Assembly (NCBI GenBank): GCA_002385265.1
Contig: DGDD01000146.1
Span: 1 to 21,971 of the forward strand
Reading direction: 5' to 3'
DNA from: Chitinophagaceae bacterium UBA3961
GTDB lineage: Bacteria; Bacteroidota; Bacteroidia; Chitinophagales; Chitinophagaceae
Length of the DNA stretch: 21,971 nt
The notes below the pieces were generated by a model. That model saw nothing but the letters and a program-made list of their open reading frames with translations. It was not told where the DNA came from and searched no databases. The position numbers were made by a program, and so were the translations under genes. This document shows, in pieces, positions 21,699-21,971 of this stretch (positions are counted from its first letter, which is position 1; each line of letters opens with the position of its first letter).

Positions 21699-21971
21699 TT
21701 GAGGCATTTTCTTTTCATATTATTCATGGCATTCATTGTAAAAGGGGCCGCACAGTCAGTAAAAGTGATTGATAGTGCAGATGCCAAGCCTATTCCTCAT
21801 GCTACTGTTTCGTTTGGTAGGGATGGGGTGAAGACTTCTGAACAAGGAATTGCTTCTAGTAATTCGTGGTTGGGTAAAGAACTGCGTATCAGTGCGGTTG
21901 GTTATGCAACAAAATTCTTGCGCATTGAAGCAGGAGAGAACTTAGTTGCACTAGTAAAGCAACCGACAGCC
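21699..21971 (+). CDS. Exported protein with CarboxypepD_reg-like N-terminus, probably a TonB-dependent receptor (truncated by window edge)
   Basis: The frame is open to the right edge (91 codons). The start is taken as TTG at 21699, because it gives a complete signal peptide (MRHFLFILFMAFIVKGAAQ, cut near residue 18) and the in-frame TAA at 21693 excludes anything earlier. The first ATG (21726) would leave only about nine residues before the cleavage site. After the signal comes VKVIDSADAKPIPHATVSF, a G/D turn and LRISAVGYATKFLRI, the beta-sandwich pattern of the CarboxypepD_reg-like domain found at the N-terminus of many Bacteroidota TonB receptors. Plug and barrel would lie beyond the window. 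The operator-like block in front suggests metal-dependent control. Confidence 0.7.
   Translation, partial: MRHFLFILFMAFIVKGAAQSVKVIDSADAKPIPHATVSFGRDGVKTSEQGIASSNSWLGKELRISAVGYATKFLRIEAGENLVALVKQPTA

Overview
The window is chromosomal DNA of a Bacteroidota bacterium, most likely Chitinophagaceae/Sphingobacteriia-like. Evidence: two type IX secretion (T9SS) substrates with C-terminal sorting domains (types A and B), a CCDC81-type HU protein, Bacteroidota-type outer-membrane proteins (putative porin, TPR/OMP pair, TonB-dependent receptors), and repeated Bacteroidota -7 promoter elements (TAnnTTTG) in front of genes. No rRNA, tRNA, CRISPR array, insertion sequence or prophage was recognised.

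Layout. 1-183: 5' end of cinA (minus). 465-893: small two-helix membrane protein (DUF6526-like), closed by a hairpin shared with the convergent DoxX / acyl-CoA thioesterase pair (981-1827, minus). 1979-6701: large periplasmic TPR protein followed by a plug-less TonB-receptor-like barrel. 6765-7373: HU-CCDC81 protein with one membrane anchor. 7413-8312: zinc-ribbon SAM methyltransferase. 8350-9180: lipoprotein glutaminyl cyclase (minus). 9557-10813: secreted M43-type metalloprotease with a type A sorting domain. 10892-12295: dihydrolipoyl dehydrogenase (minus). 12590-14518: type B-sorted surface protein (minus), divergent from purine nucleoside phosphorylase (14640-15458), which is followed by a putative porin (15497-17569).

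The most interesting part is 17759-21336, a compact metal-handling operon: a small HYC_CC_PP protein, a secreted HMA-domain protein with a metallothionein-like Cys/His tail, and a TonB-dependent receptor carrying its own N-terminal HMA domain. The two HMA modules share the same layout (CxxC, then LPxCC followed by a tyrosine one residue later), and vicinal Cys-Cys pairs recur in all three proteins. Copper, or another soft metal, moving from receptor to soluble periplasmic carrier is the natural inference. A 72-nt imperfect hairpin joins the first two genes and ends 4 nt before the second start codon. Downstream, a second receptor-like gene (21699 to the end) begins behind a promoter overlapped by three alternating half-sites (TCTAAA/TTTAGA) at 11-bp spacing, a good candidate metalloregulator operator.

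A second theme is non-coding: several intergenic regions carry degenerate arrays with a 7-nt period (CCTAAAG-like, TCCTCGC-like, TTAATAA-like, and a looser AAAACTC-like tract). Two CCTAAAG-type arrays about 9 kb apart share an exact 16-mer. They resemble in style the heptanucleotide STRR repeats of heterocystous cyanobacteria and are not explained by any gene.
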